A DNA stretch of 6,765 nt from Candidatus Margulisiibacteriota bacterium (lineage in GTDB: Bacteria > Margulisbacteria > Termititenacia > Termititenacales > Termititenacaceae), in contig JAITIS010000008.1 in the NCBI GenBank assembly GCA_031279305.1, positions 1 to 6,765 of the forward strand, given 5' to 3'. The notes under the pieces were generated by a model. It worked only from the letters and a program-made list of their open reading frames with translations, was not told the origin of the DNA and ran no database searches. Below, piece by piece: positions 5,781 through 6,765 of the stretch. The position numbers were made by a program, and so were the translations under genes. Numbering within the stretch: position 1 is the stretch's first letter; each line of letters begins with the position of its first letter.

Positions 5781-6751
5781 ATATACTCGTCACCGGCGGC
5801 GCGGGCTACATCGGCTCTCATATGACGCGCTATTTACTAAAAAACGGACATACGCCGGTAGCGCTGGACAATCTGGTTTACGGCCACCGGGCCAGTCTGC
5901 CGGACGGAGTGGTATTTTATCAGGGCGACATAGCGGATAAAGAGCTGACAGCCAAAATAATCCAGCGGGAAAAGATCGCCGCCGTAATGCATTTTTCAGC
6001 CTACACTTATGTGGGAGAGTCTGTGCAAAATCCGGCTAAATATTATGACAACAATTTTGGCCAAACTATCCGCTTGCTGGAGGCCCTGCGGGAAAACGGC
6101 GTGGAATATTTTATTTTTTCCTCAAGCTGTGCAATTTACGGACTGCACGACCGCCCCCGGCTGCACGAACAGCTGCCGCCCAACCCGCTCAGCCCTTATG
6201 GCTTCACCAAACTGGCCGTGGAACATATGCTCCAGGATTACAGCCGCGCTTACGGCCTCAAATACGCGGCGCTGCGTTATTTCAACGCGGCCGGCGCGGA
6301 TGATCAGGGTTTGCTCGGCGAGTCGCATACTCCCGAAACACATCTGATCCCGCTGGCTTTGCAGTCTATTTTACGGCCAGAGCAGCAGTTGAAAATTTTC
6401 GGCGCGGACTATCCCACTCCTGACGGCACCTGTGTGCGCGACTATGTGCACGTCTACGATCTGGCCGACGCGCATCTCAAAGCGCTAAACTATATTGTCC
6501 AAAATAAAACCTCGGACTGTTTTAATCTCGGCTCAGGCAACGGTTATTCCGTGCGGGAAATTATCCAGATGTGCGAAAAAGTCACCGGACTTAAAGTAAA
6601 TTATCAAGAGACGGAAAGACGCGCCGGCGATCCGGCCAAGCTGGTGGCGGATTCCCGCAAAGCAGAAAAAATACTCGGCTGGCGGGCGCGGTATGATCTG
6701 GAAAAAATCATTGCCACCGCTTGGCAATGGGAGCAAAAAAGGCGCTACTAA
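5777..6751 (+). CDS. galE: UDP-glucose 4-epimerase family protein (extended SDR)
   Basis: The 324-residue protein is an extended short-chain dehydrogenase of the GalE type, which interconverts UDP-glucose and UDP-galactose with bound NAD and feeds surface polysaccharide or galactose metabolism. Evidence in order: NAD-binding GGAGYIG at 7-13, Asp31-Asn32 after the second strand, GDIAD at 50-54, HFSAYTYVGESVQNP at 72-86, FSSSCAIYG at 114-122 with likely catalytic Ser117, Tyr141-xxx-Lys145 (SPYGFTK), RYFNAAGAD at 167-175 and GTCVRDYVHVYDLADAH at 217-233. It is slightly shorter than E. coli GalE (338). By my alignment Leu289 sits where E. coli has Tyr299, the substrate-gating position; a smaller residue there is associated with acceptance of N-acetylated sugars, so UDP-GlcNAc activity is possible but unproven. 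The start overlaps hisA as ATGA. No terminator is visible in the 14 bases after the stop. Confidence 0.92.
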   Translation: MNILVTGGAGYIGSHMTRYLLKNGHTPVALDNLVYGHRASLPDGVVFYQGDIADKELTAKIIQREKIAAVMHFSAYTYVGESVQNPAKYYDNNFGQTIRLLEALRENGVEYFIFSSSCAIYGLHDRPRLHEQLPPNPLSPYGFTKLAVEHMLQDYSRAYGLKYAALRYFNAAGADDQGLLGESHTPETHLIPLALQSILRPEQQLKIFGADYPTPDGTCVRDYVHVYDLADAHLKALNYIVQNKTSDCFNLGSGNGYSVREIIQMCEKVTGLKVNYQETERRAGDPAKLVADSRKAEKILGWRARYDLEKIIATAWQWEQKRRY

Positions 6752-6765
6752 TCGTTAACGTAATC

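Overview
The window reads as ordinary bacterial DNA with dense, often overlapping genes and purine-rich ribosome binding sites. The gene mix is a sigma-54-dependent NtrC-type regulator, peptidyl-tRNA hydrolase, HisA, a GalE-type epimerase and a VanY-type peptidase. This suits a free-living or host-associated bacterium with a peptidoglycan wall. I cannot assign a phylum from the sequence alone; an uncultured lineage is possible, but that is a guess.

Layout. (1) Bases 1-1640 on the minus strand are one uninterrupted reading frame of 546 codons. It starts at 1640 and runs off the left edge, and I do not recognise the protein. (2) Bases 1641-1865 are an AT-rich divergent control region with a good extended -10 promoter pointing right. 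(3) Bases 1866-2679 hold a 41-residue small ORF with the best ribosome binding site in the window. It overlaps by 8 bases a VanY-family peptidase that has no visible signal peptide and no binding site of its own. (4) Bases 2744-6751 hold five tightly packed plus-strand genes: a stand-alone histidine-kinase dimerisation/phosphotransfer (DHp) domain, an NtrC-type response regulator, pth, hisA and a galE-type epimerase. Gaps are 9 and 3 bases, then overlaps of 8 and 4 bases. No terminator is visible between them, so they probably share a transcript.

How the genes fit together. The 71-residue DHp protein and the regulator look like a split two-component pair. The histidine-bearing domain is present but its ATP-binding partner is not encoded here, so phosphate would have to come from another kinase. 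The downstream genes serve unrelated tasks: peptidyl-tRNA recycling, histidine synthesis and nucleotide-sugar supply. They look co-transcribed by packing rather than by shared pathway. No sigma-54 promoter was found in the window, so the regulator's targets are probably elsewhere.

The points most worth a second look are the kinase-less DHp gene, the tandem 39-base repeat that expands Pth beside its conserved GIGHP motif, the strongly translated 41-residue leader ORF, and the large unknown AT-richer minus-strand gene. I see no tRNA, rRNA, CRISPR array or insertion sequence.
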